Shown: positions 37,221 through 46,103 of the stretch, piece by piece
How positions within the stretch are numbered: the stretch's first letter is position 1
Layout of the letters: the number at the start of each line of letters is the position of its first letter
DNA from: Syntrophomonas sp.
GTDB lineage: Bacteria > Bacillota > Syntrophomonadia > Syntrophomonadales > Syntrophomonadaceae
Direction of reading: 5' to 3'
Length of the DNA: 64,000 bases
NCBI GenBank assembly: GCA_016841875.1
Contig: JAENYG010000008.1
Coordinates: 69,950-133,949 of the forward strand
Made by a program: the position numbers and the translations under genes
Notes under the pieces: generated by a model
Database searches by the model: none
Seen by the model: the letters and a program-made list of their open reading frames with translations, nothing else
Told to the model about the DNA's origin: nothing

Positions 37221-37306
37221 AGCAACTCCTCCTCCGGTAATACCCCATCAGTTCTTCTGCCAATTCCTGGAAGACGGTTTTTGTAAAGATACTGAACATG
37301 AAGCTG

Positions 37307-38062
37307 TTAACATGATTTATTTACTAATTCAATAATACTACGATTTGCATTATTGTTATACACCCCACCATGATAGCAGATTATAGTTTCAATATCGTAT
37401 TCGCTAAGTTTTTTTAACGATTTTTTGGCCGAACTTTTATCAATAATAGTAAACTCTGGAGAAGAAACCAACCGCTCATGATCGACATTAAAAACATCTC
37501 CGGCAATCAGTATTTTCCTTTCTTTGAGGTAGAGGCAAATATGTCCTGGAGTATGACCGGGTGTAAAAATCACTTCAATTCCACCACAGTAAGGCAATTT
37601 CTCACCATCCGCCACTGTTTTATCCACATTTGCTCTTAAGCTTTTATAATTAGCTTTTAGGTTATCGTATAACATTTTCATTTGTAAATGCTGTTCCCCT
37701 TGAAGAAAATCAAGCTGGGCTTTAATTTGGTCAAGCCTAATTGGTGGCTGTTCACACTGGATATATGGTTTTTCTCCATTGTGGGAAAGCACTTCCACTT
37801 TTTGGGGTAATTCATTCAGAATAGAAGACAGACCTCCAATATGGTCCATGTCACTATGGGTAATAATTATTTTACTGAGCTCTTCAAAAGCTATTCAGGC
37901 TTTTTGAAATGCATCACGCATTTGTTGCAGTTGGCCAGGTAACCCTGCATCCACTAGTATTATGTTATCTTCATCCCATATACTCGAAGGGTATATAAGA
38001 CTTGGCCCATCAGCAAGATGCGCTGATAATGCAAGCATTTCTACTCCAGCAGCTATTTTCAT
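37307..38062 (-). pseudogene. Metallo-beta-lactamase-fold hydrolase broken by an in-frame TGA
   Basis: The frame from the ATG at 38062 (GGAGG six bases upstream) runs MKIAAGVEMLAL ... ILVDAGLPGQ to codon 55, then meets TGA at 37895-37897. It continues in the same frame as IAFEELSKIIITHSDMDHIGG through GGIEVIFTPGHTPGHICLYL to a normal end. Homologues usually have Gly-Ile/Val at the TGA site (AGI..EEL), so one G-to-T change in GGA explains it. Without it the product would be a 251-aa MBL-fold enzyme, lactonase or glyoxalase II-like. Internal restart at 37849 would lose the first half of the HxHxDH motif region. A selenocysteine codon is the less likely alternative. Confidence 0.8.
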
Positions 38063-38126
38063 CATATACCTCCATACACTGTTTAGTTTTTACAAAACGT
38101 ATCTGGACCTGCTTCTTTCACATAGG

Positions 38127-39821
38127 CTATCTGCCCGCCTCTTCAAAGGCCGCTTTTCTACCTGCAATTCTTCCCATGACCAGGCATTCAGTGACTGCGC
38201 AGCTGCCGAGCCTGCAGGCCCCATGGATGCCCCCGGTGACCTCACCGGCTGCATAGAGCCCTGGAATCGCATATTGTTCCCGGTGGATGACCCGGGCAGA
38301 TGTATCTATCTGAAGTCCTCCCATGGTGTGATGAACTTTGGGCCAGATCCGCATGGCATAGAACGGTGCGCGTATCAAGGGAGCCACTCCTGGCAGGACA
38401 GGTTTTTGAAAGTCCTCGTCTACTCCGGATTGGATTAGGCAGTTAAAGCGGTCTACGGCGACTTTAATGGCAATGGGATCCATTCCAAAAGATTCAGCCA
38501 ATTCGTCCAGGTTTTCATAGATCCTGACAACCCCCTTGGCAAGAGGTCTGCTCAAGTCCCAGCCTGCTGTTTGAACCGCGGTTTCATCAGCAATACCGAT
38601 CACCGGATGATTCTGTTTTAGTATGGCTTGGGCCAGGAGATTCCGGTCAGTAAGTTCATTTACAAAGCGACTGCATGTGTCAGGGTCAATGATCATACCA
38701 TATGGCAGCACTACATAGTCTCCAAATAATGGACCCGCTCCAAATCCTCTCTCATCCGGCGAGGTCCATGGCCCTAGTTGGATATGGGATAGTTGAACCG
38801 GATTAGCTCCGATTCTTATACACTCCTTCAATATCTCAGCAGTCGCAGAAGGCTTATTGGTGCTCAGCATTCTGCTGCCCAGGCGAGGGTCCTGGGCCTG
38901 GCGGAAGGCCACATCGCTGCCAAACCCGCCGGTTGCGACAATAACCGCCTTGGCCGCAGTCATTGTTTTCTGGACACCCTGATCTAGCTTTCCATACCGG
39001 TACCCTTCAATGATTCGGATTCCGGTGACCCGTCCCGTCTGGTCCTGAATCAAGGACTCTACAAAAATCCCCAGGCGAATTGGAACCTGGAGTTCTTTCA
39101 GCCGTGCCAGCTGTCGTTTGATGATATCCGACCCCGATATGGTCTCGGGGGTATAACATCGTGGCACCGAATGCCCACCGAAGATGTCCACCCGCTCTTT
39201 ATACTTCACACCCAGGTGATCCCGGGACCAGAGAAAGGCCTCCCGGGCTCCTTCGGTGACGATTTTAACCAGATCCGGATAGTTCAATCCCTGGCCAGCG
39301 GCCATCATGTCCTGGTACATCAGTTCCGGGGAGTCGGATATACCGGCTTCTTCCTGGTATGATGTTCCCGGCGCGGCTATACCACCGTCGCTAATGATAG
39401 AATTGCCGCCGGGCGCCATCATCTTTTCCAGCACCTGGACCGAGACCCCGGATTCAGCGGCTTCTATAGCGGCAGCCAGGCCAGCAAATCCCGATCCTAT
39501 GACAATGATATCAGTATCAGGATCAGACGGTTTTTTTTCATCCTCATTCTTTACAACCCAATATTCAGCTCCATTGGCTGTTCTTGCAAGTAACTGGAAA
39601 TCGATCAGCAACCTTCTCAATATGAAATAATCTCCAAAAGTATGCCATTCATCTATTATTATGTTGATTTCTTTTTCGTTGTATATCCGGTCTTCCTCAA
39701 ATTTGCTGGCCAAATAGGTCAGGACCGGGATTTTTGTTCTATTTGGCACAGGGATTTGTTTTATCTTACCAGCCTCATCCAAGAAGATTGAAATATTGAC
39801 TTCTTTCTTTTTTTTACTCAT
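38127..39821 (-). CDS. DUF2087-FAD-dependent reductase fusion (flavocytochrome c type)
   Basis: A 564-aa protein in two parts. Residues 1-90 match DUF2087: GKIKQIPVPNRTKIPVLTYLASKF (in two pieces), then YNEKEINIIIDEWH, LRRLLIDFQLLARTANGAEYWVV. From about 105 on it is a FAD_binding_2 flavoprotein of the fumarate reductase / ketosteroid dehydrogenase group: IIVIGSGFAGLAAAIEAAES, MMAPGGNSIISDGGIAA, and the C-terminal FAD site LYAAGEVTGGIHGACRLGSCAV. Reduction of an alkene or enoate substrate is likely. DUF2087 is normally attached to small regulators. The start follows the stop of the upstream gene by three bases. Confidence 0.88.
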   Translation of the reverse strand: MSKKKKEVNISIFLDEAGKIKQIPVPNRTKIPVLTYLASKFEEDRIYNEKEINIIIDEWHTFGDYFILRRLLIDFQLLARTANGAEYWVVKNEDEKKPSDPDTDIIVIGSGFAGLAAAIEAAESGVSVQVLEKMMAPGGNSIISDGGIAAPGTSYQEEAGISDSPELMYQDMMAAGQGLNYPDLVKIVTEGAREAFLWSRDHLGVKYKERVDIFGGHSVPRCYTPETISGSDIIKRQLARLKELQVPIRLGIFVESLIQDQTGRVTGIRIIEGYRYGKLDQGVQKTMTAAKAVIVATGGFGSDVAFRQAQDPRLGSRMLSTNKPSATAEILKECIRIGANPVQLSHIQLGPWTSPDERGFGAGPLFGDYVVLPYGMIIDPDTCSRFVNELTDRNLLAQAILKQNHPVIGIADETAVQTAGWDLSRPLAKGVVRIYENLDELAESFGMDPIAIKVAVDRFNCLIQSGVDEDFQKPVLPGVAPLIRAPFYAMRIWPKVHHTMGGLQIDTSARVIHREQYAIPGLYAAGEVTGGIHGACRLGSCAVTECLVMGRIAGRKAAFEEAGR

Positions 39822-39824
39822 TCA

Positions 39825-40304
39825 TTAATATCCCATGTCTTTTAATATTCTTGATAGAGTACGCAGTCGTTCTCCAATAAGCTCGTCATCATTGCTAAGT
39901 GCCTGACTAAATAATCTAATATCTTCGTCAATCTTTTCATTATCAATACATACAGCTACTGTCATGGCATCGCCCTGCAATCCCACTCTGTCGATAATAG
40001 GTTTGCCGGTATCATACAATTTCTCATATCGATAAGCTTCACGAAAATGATGTTGTGCTCTGCAAACTAGAATGGCAAGGTCAAGCACACGATGTAATGG
40101 CAGTTCTTCTGACTGTCTGGACCATTTTTCTCCGGTATGTCTCCACACTTTAGCCGAGATATCTACCTTACCTCGATCATTCCATTGAGCTAACCCTAAT
40201 GAAAGACCCTTGGCGTCCGAATTATAAGCATATCTGCCGTCAATGTTTTCATAGTTTTCTGATACAATGACTGGTTTATGTTTTAGCGTAGTTGGTATCT
40301 TCAT
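39825..40304 (-). CDS. Conserved hypothetical protein (probably DUF6530)
   Basis: A 159-aa soluble protein. The first half has YENIDGRYAYNSDAKGLSLG and AQWNDRGKVDISAKVWRHT; the second half has WSRQSEELPLHRVLDLAILVC followed by a helical, acidic tail. I believe this is the family named DUF6530, from memory only. Function unknown. AGGAGG lies upstream of the ATG. It is coupled to the DUF2087-flavoprotein gene by a three-base gap. Confidence 0.7.
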   Translation of the reverse strand: MKIPTTLKHKPVIVSENYENIDGRYAYNSDAKGLSLGLAQWNDRGKVDISAKVWRHTGEKWSRQSEELPLHRVLDLAILVCRAQHHFREAYRYEKLYDTGKPIIDRVGLQGDAMTVAVCIDNEKIDEDIRLFSQALSNDDELIGERLRTLSRILKDMGY

Positions 40305-40482
40305 GATTTACCTCCTAATATTTATAGTATTTTTATTATATACTAAATTACTAATTTACATAATTACTAAATAGATTGTGGTCAGCTTTAAATCCTTTGT
40401 TAATAACATGCCGAAATGACCCTTTTTTGAAGAGACTCCACTCATAGTTTACCCTGCCTCGTATTATTGGATCATATCAAAC

Positions 40483-40512
40483 AAAAAAGCCGACCATGGT
40501 AACTCCGGCTAC
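40483..40512 (-). terminator. Terminator of the lipoprotein gene
   Basis: AGCCG (40488-40492) pairs with CGGCT (40506-40510), with ACC/GGT pairing inside. Six T follow on the minus strand. It lies about 80 bp after the lipoprotein stop. Confidence 0.65.
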
Positions 40513-40593
40513 CCCAGCAGGCTCATGTTAACCTATTCTATTTCATAGGTTTATTATTTCCATACAGATTGATTATTCATCAAATCAGTAATG

Positions 40594-41505
40594 TTATTGG
40601 TCTTCTATCGGTTGAAGCGGATCACTCTTGAGGATATTTTCCACTTCCTCATATCCGCTTGGGAATGCATAGTTGTAACGGGCTGGAAGTGCAAAAACGT
40701 ATCTGGTATTGCGTCCAATTTCGCCGGGGCCCATAGGTGCGGCACCAATATGAAACTGTTCTCTCTGTAGTGAGTCCCATTGAGCAAGAGTGAATATCAT
40801 TATGGGGATATCCTGCCGCTGATTTTCGGAAGTCCATTGAGGATGTCTGATGGAAATCTGCGGTCCAGATTGATCATCCCCTTGCGAACCTTCAACAGCA
40901 AAACCCTCCCAGGTCTCAGTTATAATCGAATGACCCTGCCAGCTTTTCGGCAGGGAAAAACTGAAGCCATATTCTGTGTTTTTGTATATGATCGAATCAG
41001 TTTTTTCATACTCGCCTAGCGTAGCTTCATCAATAAGCCAGCGATTGTCGATTTTTTTTACTACCAGAGAAATCGGTCGCTTGGCGGCAACACCTCCGCT
41101 CACATTCTCCATGCTGGTTATTTCAATTATTTCACCCTGAACTTGGTACACGTTCTCCAATAGTTTATCAATGGTTAGAATTTCTATGCGGTCCGGCCAC
41201 GGACTTGAAACCGTCCGCCCGGGAATATTTTGAGGATCGCTTAGCCATTGGGCCAGAAGTGCAGCAGATACATGATCGCTGTAGTTCTCCTGTATACTGT
41301 TATTTAATATGTCTTGGGGAGCTTGCAGCGATACGTTTTGAAGTTTGCTCCCAAAACTTTCAACCAAACTCACGACTGCCTCCTTATCTGCTTCATCGGT
41401 TTGCTGTGGCTCATCTTTCACCGGAGCCTCGTTTCTGCTATTTATACAACCCAGCAGAGAAATACTCAATAGTAAAAAAAGTGCGACCAACCATGGTTTT
41501 TTCAT
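40594..41505 (-). CDS. Putative lipoprotein of unknown function
   Basis: A 303-aa exported protein. The N-terminus MKKPWLVALFLLLSISLLGC is a lipoprotein signal with lipobox LLGC, then a linker with many acidic residues. Residues 40-160 look like an NTF2-like or DUF4829-like fold (helical, then strands with YQVQGEIIEITS). The C-terminal part has YKNTEYGFSFSLPKSWQGHS, typical of a PsbP-like domain found in Firmicute lipoproteins. GGAGG lies upstream of the ATG at 41505. It is a single-gene unit. Confidence 0.8.
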   Translation of the reverse strand: MKKPWLVALFLLLSISLLGCINSRNEAPVKDEPQQTDEADKEAVVSLVESFGSKLQNVSLQAPQDILNNSIQENYSDHVSAALLAQWLSDPQNIPGRTVSSPWPDRIEILTIDKLLENVYQVQGEIIEITSMENVSGGVAAKRPISLVVKKIDNRWLIDEATLGEYEKTDSIIYKNTEYGFSFSLPKSWQGHSIITETWEGFAVEGSQGDDQSGPQISIRHPQWTSENQRQDIPIMIFTLAQWDSLQREQFHIGAAPMGPGEIGRNTRYVFALPARYNYAFPSGYEEVENILKSDPLQPIEDQ

Positions 41506-41619
41506 ATTGCTACCTCCAAAATATTGCTTCATCATAAACGTCGGATACATATCCCCGATATTATTATACTATCGTTATCAAATACTTTCCTAATACACTT
41601 ATACAAAACTCTAATCTCC

Positions 41620-41690
41620 CCTTCCATACTGTGAGTCAAGCTTTGCAGATTTATTCTAAATGGATTATAGTCCTCGATAAGATTGCAATG
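41620..41690 (-). pseudogene. Degenerate copy of the 3' end of the FUSC gene
   Basis: About 71 bp match 43047-43117, the 3'-terminal part of the intact FUSC gene, at more than 80 percent by eye. Both start with CTTCCATACT and share GCAGATTTATTCTAAATGGA. Only this piece remains; it has no start and ends without a stop in the matching frame. It marks a lost second copy. Confidence 0.8.
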
Positions 41691-41896
41691 AGCCAAATTC
41701 AGTATTGCTCGATGTGGGGAATTTTGCCCATGGTTTTCTGTATAAGCTCGCCCTGCCGGTCATCAATGAGCGCAGTCAGGAATACCATAACCGTTACACC
41801 AATAAATATCTCTGGGGCTGTCATAATGGTTTGGACTTTGGATTTTAAGGAAATCACTGATTAAATGCCTAAAGTCTTCCCTGAAGGAGGATAGAA

Positions 41897-42117
41897 GTTA
41901 TCACAGGTATGCAAATTCAGTTAACAGACGATGGAGTGGGAATAAGTATTGAAGATTGCCCTGGTTGCTGAAACTTTTATATAGATAAATCTTAACAACC
42001 GGGCAGTGAACTGGGACTGTCTATTTACAAAGAAATAATCAATCTGTACCGAGGTGAATTGGGAATAAGTAGCGGGTTGCAGGAAGGAACCACGAACACT
42101 ATTATACTACCCATAGG
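41897..42117 (+). pseudogene. Relic of a histidine kinase C-terminus (HATPase domain)
   Basis: In one frame the sequence reads QIQLTDDGVGISIEDC, then TGA (41969), NFYIDKS, then TAA (41993), then QPGSELGLSIYKEIINLYRG and ELGISSGLQEGTTNTIILPI. These are the G1 box (DDGVGI), the F-like box and the G2 box (GSELGLSI) of a kinase ATPase domain in the right order and spacing. Two stops and the missing N-terminal part show that it is dead. It runs towards the hypothetical gene on the other strand. Confidence 0.85.
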
Positions 42118-42154
42118 AGCTGTGTTGAAACGCAAGTTTAGGGTCGCCTCAGGG

Positions 42155-42627
42155 TTATGCCCGCTTGCGGTTCTTCCTGGGGTTGCTTTTCTTTTTTCCC
42201 TCGGAATCAGAGTCAATTACAAAATTACAGCCTGCAGAACTGAACTTCATCATATGTGATAGGTTATCAACACCAAATACCACCTTAACTGAGACACCCA
42301 GACCATATTGAATTTCATATAATGCTGGAGGATCAAACCGTATAGTATCAAAATTTTCAGGTGCATACCTCAGGTTATTAAACTCAGCAAATCGCATTTC
42401 ACCATCAAATAGGTGAACTTCCTGTATATAGGCATCCGATGATCCGCTCTCAAATCTGACAAAGACTGAACCTACCCTTGCATTCTTACTGGCAATAATA
42501 TCCGGGGTAGGAATGGCAAAATGAAACCAGTTAGTCGTTCCAAGTTCTCCTTTTACCATGATATAATATCCTGCACGCCGAATTAGATCAAGTCGTTCCC
42601 GGTATTCTATTTACCATGAATCCACAT
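42155..42627 (-). pseudogene. DUF6623-like gene with a frameshift near its start
   Basis: The frame from 42559 codes for NWFHFAIPTPDII, GSVFVRFESGSSDAYIQEVHLFDG (in pieces), and a conserved end GLGVSVKVVFGVDNLS with FSSAGCNFVIDS. I recall this pattern as DUF6623, a small hypothetical family. In-frame codons upstream of the ATG still match the family (EYRERLDLIRRAGYY), so the ATG at 42559 is not the original start. That frame closes at a stop just before. The expected N-terminus (MWIHGK, from 42627) lies in another frame. The gene is therefore probably shifted within its first 10 codons; a truncated product from 42559 cannot be excluded. Confidence 0.6.
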
Positions 42628-43006
42628 AGATTCTATTAACATTATAATTCATGCCCCTTTTGTTTTTTTCTTTCTCTCTACAATATGAGGCTTGAAGTAA
42701 TTAAGTTATTAATAAGAATCATGCTAAGTTTAACTACTTACGGATATAGGCTCTTTCTGCCCAAATTTGGAATGAGAATGGAAAGGGTAAGCAGGATGGT
42801 TCTTTTGACTGCATTAGAGAGGTTAGAACATTAAGTATGTTTCTTTAGATCGATGCTTGGATGGGAGGACAGCGGGGTACAAAAGCCATCAACATGAGGC
42901 AGTATTACGTCCAGTATGACTTAGACTTTTCTTTCTGCTCTATCTACTATCACGACCCTCAATGTTTATAATCAGCCATACTCAGATTCGAGGCAATTAA
43001 TCTAAT
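42628..43006. other. Intergenic, no recognised feature
   Basis: About 380 bp between the broken DUF6623-like gene and the FUSC stop. I see no gene, terminator with a T run, or conserved RNA. Given the decay on the left it may be degraded coding sequence. Confidence 0.4.
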
Positions 43007-45256
43007 TTAAGAAAACATCTTGGTAGCACCAACAGTCTGGTAAAGACCTTCCATACTCTGAGTCAAGCGCTGCAGATTTATTCTAAATGGAGTATAGTCC
43101 TTGGCAAGATCGCTATAACGCGCATTCATGGGGTTATCAGTCAGCCCCAGGGTATGTATCTCAATTGATCTTAAAATTTCATTCTGTACTATGACCCGAT
43201 TATTTTCAAAGTTCGCTTCACTTTCCATTTGCCGCCTGGAAAGCACTGCAATCTCGATTGCATGTAAGGTCTCGATGAATTGCTGAAGTAATAGCCTCAC
43301 ACCGGGCAAAGCATCATTTTCAGATAATTTCGGGTATTCCAATGAGAGTGCCGTAAGAACATCACAAAGTTGTTGATTATACCTAATAAGACCATAGAAT
43401 CGTTTAAAGTTTTCACGTTTGGACTCCGGTTCATTAGCAAAGCGCTGCCAGGCGGCAGAAGCATTAGTACATTCGCGGATTGCCTGCTGGCGCATTTGTT
43501 CAATATCAATCGACTGGTTAGTTTTTCCGGAATACATATCTACAATAGCATAAATAAAACGACGGTTTGCTGATAGTGCTCTGGCAATCTGATCAGGCAG
43601 CCGGGTCTTCTCCCACTGTGGCAGGAACAGATACAAAGCGATGACTCCCAAAATACCACCTGCCAGTGTAAAGGCAATTCGCTCCAATGCAACAGTCCAA
43701 TTCCCAATGTGATTAAGATCATTTAGGAAAACAACCACCGGCGTCCAGAAAAACGCATAAATCCCATAACTGCGGGAATAGTATGCAGAAGATAGAAATA
43801 GGAAAACTATTGCCAGCAGTAAAAGTGCTAGCCCATCGTGAATAAAAGCAGCAGTCATGAATGCCAGGATACCTCCGGCGATTGTTCCTAAGACTCGCTC
43901 TGAAACTCGCTGCCGTGAGGTATGGAAATCTGGCTTCAGGATAATTGCCACAGTCAGCGGCATCCAGTAACCATGCGGTATCTGATAAAAAGTATATATA
44001 AAAGTAGCGATGGATAACGTCACCGAGAGACGCAGTGAGTGGGAAAATACGTGCGATTTCAGGGATATATTATCAGCTAATAAATGCCAGGCTTCTGTGA
44101 AAACTGAATGCTGCCTCGATGGCTTAGCAGTCCTTGCTGGTAGTTTAATATCCTCATGATGGATAATTTCAATCATATTCTTTAAGACCCCTATATTTTG
44201 TTCAAGTATGGAAAAAATGTAACGGGCATTGAGAAGAGCAGCATAATCCCCGGTCTCCGGTGGTTTTTTCTGCAGATTGGCAAGGCAGACTCCAAGTTCA
44301 TGAAGACCGATTTCCAAATCTCTCTTTACACCAACAGGTTTATCAAATTGAATAGATTCAGCAACATGCATAAGGGTATTATCAGTAATCTCCATTATCC
44401 TGACTACAGATTCCTGCACAGAAGTTTTATCATTAGGAAATGAAACAGCTTTTATGCTTTCATATAGCGCAATCTGACTTGTAAATAAGGAATCTGCTTT
44501 CTTTAAAAGCAGATACAGTTTCCAAGTAGTCAGGCTAAATTTTCCGTTCAAGTCACGGATCATAAGGTACGCTATACCCCTGCTGCGCTGCATACTGATT
44601 CGTTTCTGCCAGATATCTCCATCACAATGATCTTCTGCATCCATTAATTTCTCTCTGGAATGGATAAACTTTAATACTGATCTGATGGCACGATAATAAT
44701 CGGCTACAGCATCACGAACTGGCTGATGCGGCCTAAACGGCCATGCCCAGAGTTTTATCACTATAGCCCATACAGCGCTGAAGGCAATCACACAACAGCG
44801 CAGCCAGACATGTGACATATCAGTAGGAGTTGACATAAATATGATGATACCGATAACGGCTATAGTACCAATCCTGGTGCCAATACCTCCGAAGACGTTC
44901 AGCATGCTTGCACTGAAAGTCCATAACAGGATCAAGCACACTATCAAAATAGGTACATTGCTGACCAGGGTTAATGACAAATATGAAATAATTAACAAGC
45001 ATGCTCCAATTATCATGGTGCCTAAACGTTTGGGATAAATTCCTCCCGGGTCTGAGCGGATGGTGAAAAGTGCCCCGAATAAGCTGACTGCAAAGAGATC
45101 ACTTTGCTTGAACAAGATAGTAATCAGTATCGGGCCTAAAAAAGTGCCTGCAACCGTATACAGTCCATTTATTATATCGTTTCTGTTCAGGCCGGTGATA
45201 ATATTGATATTCTTGAGAAGCCGAGTTGGTATGCTTCGCAGACTTATCTTAATCAT
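43007..45256 (-). CDS. FUSC-family membrane transporter
   Basis: A 749-aa inner-membrane protein of the fusaric acid resistance / YccS type, a putative exporter of aromatic acids. It has the duplicated plan of the family: an N-terminal block of six hydrophobic segments, a soluble helical domain (about 170-400), then a second block of six containing LTVAIILKPDFHTSRQRVSERVLGT in two pieces (the FUSC signature P-D-[FH]-x-x-[ST]-R-x-R-x-x-x-R-x-x-G-T), and a soluble tail. GAGG precedes the ATG. Its start lies one base after the stop of the PadR regulator gene, so the two form an operon. A diverged fragment of its 3' end lies 1.4 kb away. Confidence 0.92.
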   Translation of the reverse strand: MIKISLRSIPTRLLKNINIITGLNRNDIINGLYTVAGTFLGPILITILFKQSDLFAVSLFGALFTIRSDPGGIYPKRLGTMIIGACLLIISYLSLTLVSNVPILIVCLILLWTFSASMLNVFGGIGTRIGTIAVIGIIIFMSTPTDMSHVWLRCCVIAFSAVWAIVIKLWAWPFRPHQPVRDAVADYYRAIRSVLKFIHSREKLMDAEDHCDGDIWQKRISMQRSRGIAYLMIRDLNGKFSLTTWKLYLLLKKADSLFTSQIALYESIKAVSFPNDKTSVQESVVRIMEITDNTLMHVAESIQFDKPVGVKRDLEIGLHELGVCLANLQKKPPETGDYAALLNARYIFSILEQNIGVLKNMIEIIHHEDIKLPARTAKPSRQHSVFTEAWHLLADNISLKSHVFSHSLRLSVTLSIATFIYTFYQIPHGYWMPLTVAIILKPDFHTSRQRVSERVLGTIAGGILAFMTAAFIHDGLALLLLAIVFLFLSSAYYSRSYGIYAFFWTPVVVFLNDLNHIGNWTVALERIAFTLAGGILGVIALYLFLPQWEKTRLPDQIARALSANRRFIYAIVDMYSGKTNQSIDIEQMRQQAIRECTNASAAWQRFANEPESKRENFKRFYGLIRYNQQLCDVLTALSLEYPKLSENDALPGVRLLLQQFIETLHAIEIAVLSRRQMESEANFENNRVIVQNEILRSIEIHTLGLTDNPMNARYSDLAKDYTPFRINLQRLTQSMEGLYQTVGATKMFS

Positions 45257-45257
45257 C

Positions 45258-45785
45258 TTATTTATCCTCTAAGACTAAGAGTTTTTCCAAAAGATTTTTC
45301 TCCAGTTCATAATGTGCAAGCAGATATTCTCGCATTGCTACTTTTCTTGTAGGGTATAGTTCCTTGGATTTCTCAAATATTTCATTGAAATCACTGATGA
45401 ATACATTAAGTTTGTCAAGGCGTGTTTTGATCAATTCCTTAAACTCTTGTTTGTCAGTAAATCTTCTACAAGCAAGTCCTATACTGAGATCAAAATAATA
45501 TGGTTCAATATTACTCAGTATATCTCTAAGCGAATCAAAAAAAAGTCCATCCCCTTTACTAGTAATATAATATCTTTTCCTCTGAGGCATATTGCCTTCC
45601 TTTTCAACCACATACTCTAAAAGCCCATTCTTATGCATTCTGTTGAGCACTTGATATACCGTTGTCCCTCCAATCTTCACCCAGTGTCGCAACTGCCATT
45701 TTTCTATTATGTTTTCAATTTCGTACGCGTATGATGGCTTTATTTTGATAAATCTCAGTATGATTATTTCCACATTAGTAAGCAA
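45258..45785 (-). CDS. PadR-family transcriptional regulator
   Basis: A 175-aa regulator. The N-terminal winged helix reads ILRFIKIKPSYAYEIENIIEKW and TTVYQVLNRMHKNGLLEYV, and the wing has RKRYYITSKGD. The C-terminal Vir_act_alpha_C-like helices mediate dimerisation. The start is TTG with AGGAGG eight bases upstream. It is the first gene of the PadR-FUSC operon. A long palindrome lies 45 bp upstream. Like PadR and phenolic acids, it probably derepresses the transporter when an aromatic acid binds; the ligand is inferred. Confidence 0.9.
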   Translation of the reverse strand: MLTNVEIIILRFIKIKPSYAYEIENIIEKWQLRHWVKIGGTTVYQVLNRMHKNGLLEYVVEKEGNMPQRKRYYITSKGDGLFFDSLRDILSNIEPYYFDLSIGLACRRFTDKQEFKELIKTRLDKLNVFISDFNEIFEKSKELYPTRKVAMREYLLAHYELEKNLLEKLLVLEDK

Positions 45786-45830
45786 ATGGTCTACCTCCTC
45801 AGTCTATCAGCATAAGTTTTTATAATCACT

Positions 45831-45884
45831 ATGATATAGTTTACTATTATTAATATTACTATTGCTAATAGTATACTATATCAT
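45831..45884. promoter_or_regulatory. Large palindromic operator upstream of padR-FUSC
   Basis: A 19-bp arm (45831-45849, beginning ATGATATAGT) is matched by its complement at 45866-45884 with one mismatch across a 16-bp AT-rich centre. The sequence contains no GC-rich stem or T run, so it is an operator rather than a terminator. It lies where the promoter must be, and ATAGTNTACTAT-like half sites fit PadR dimers. Confidence 0.75.
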
Positions 45885-46073
45885 AGATTCTGTTGTGAAA
45901 TCTAGTTGGTAATTTTTTGTTTAAGCAGCATGCAATCCCTTGGATAAACTCTGACTCTTACTGTAACAACAAAATTATTCACTAATATGTATTAAAGAAA
46001 TATGGGAGAAAAAATTGAGCGGTTTTAAATCCGCTCTATCCAACTAGTGAACACCGCATAGGTGAACTAATAT

Positions 46074-46102
46074 AAAAACCGGACCGTTACGGTCCGGTTT
46101 TT
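46074..46102 (-). terminator. Terminator of the PAAR lipoprotein operon
   Basis: A perfect 13-bp stem (AAAAACCGGACCG, 46074-46086, with 46090-46102) and a three-base loop start two bases after the stop codon. A second hairpin, GAGCGG with CCGCTC, lies about 45 bp further at 46017-46037. Confidence 0.9.
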
Positions 46103-46103
46103 A

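Noticed and set aside
37849-37849. Intact 180-aa metallo-hydrolase starting at the internal ATG
   Set aside because: The upstream frame, ribosome site and conserved N-terminal strands show that this is the rest of a longer gene.
42840-42900. TTGGATGGGAGGACAGC resembles a piece of 5S rRNA
   Set aside because: Only a short match; no 5S fold or neighbouring rRNA genes.
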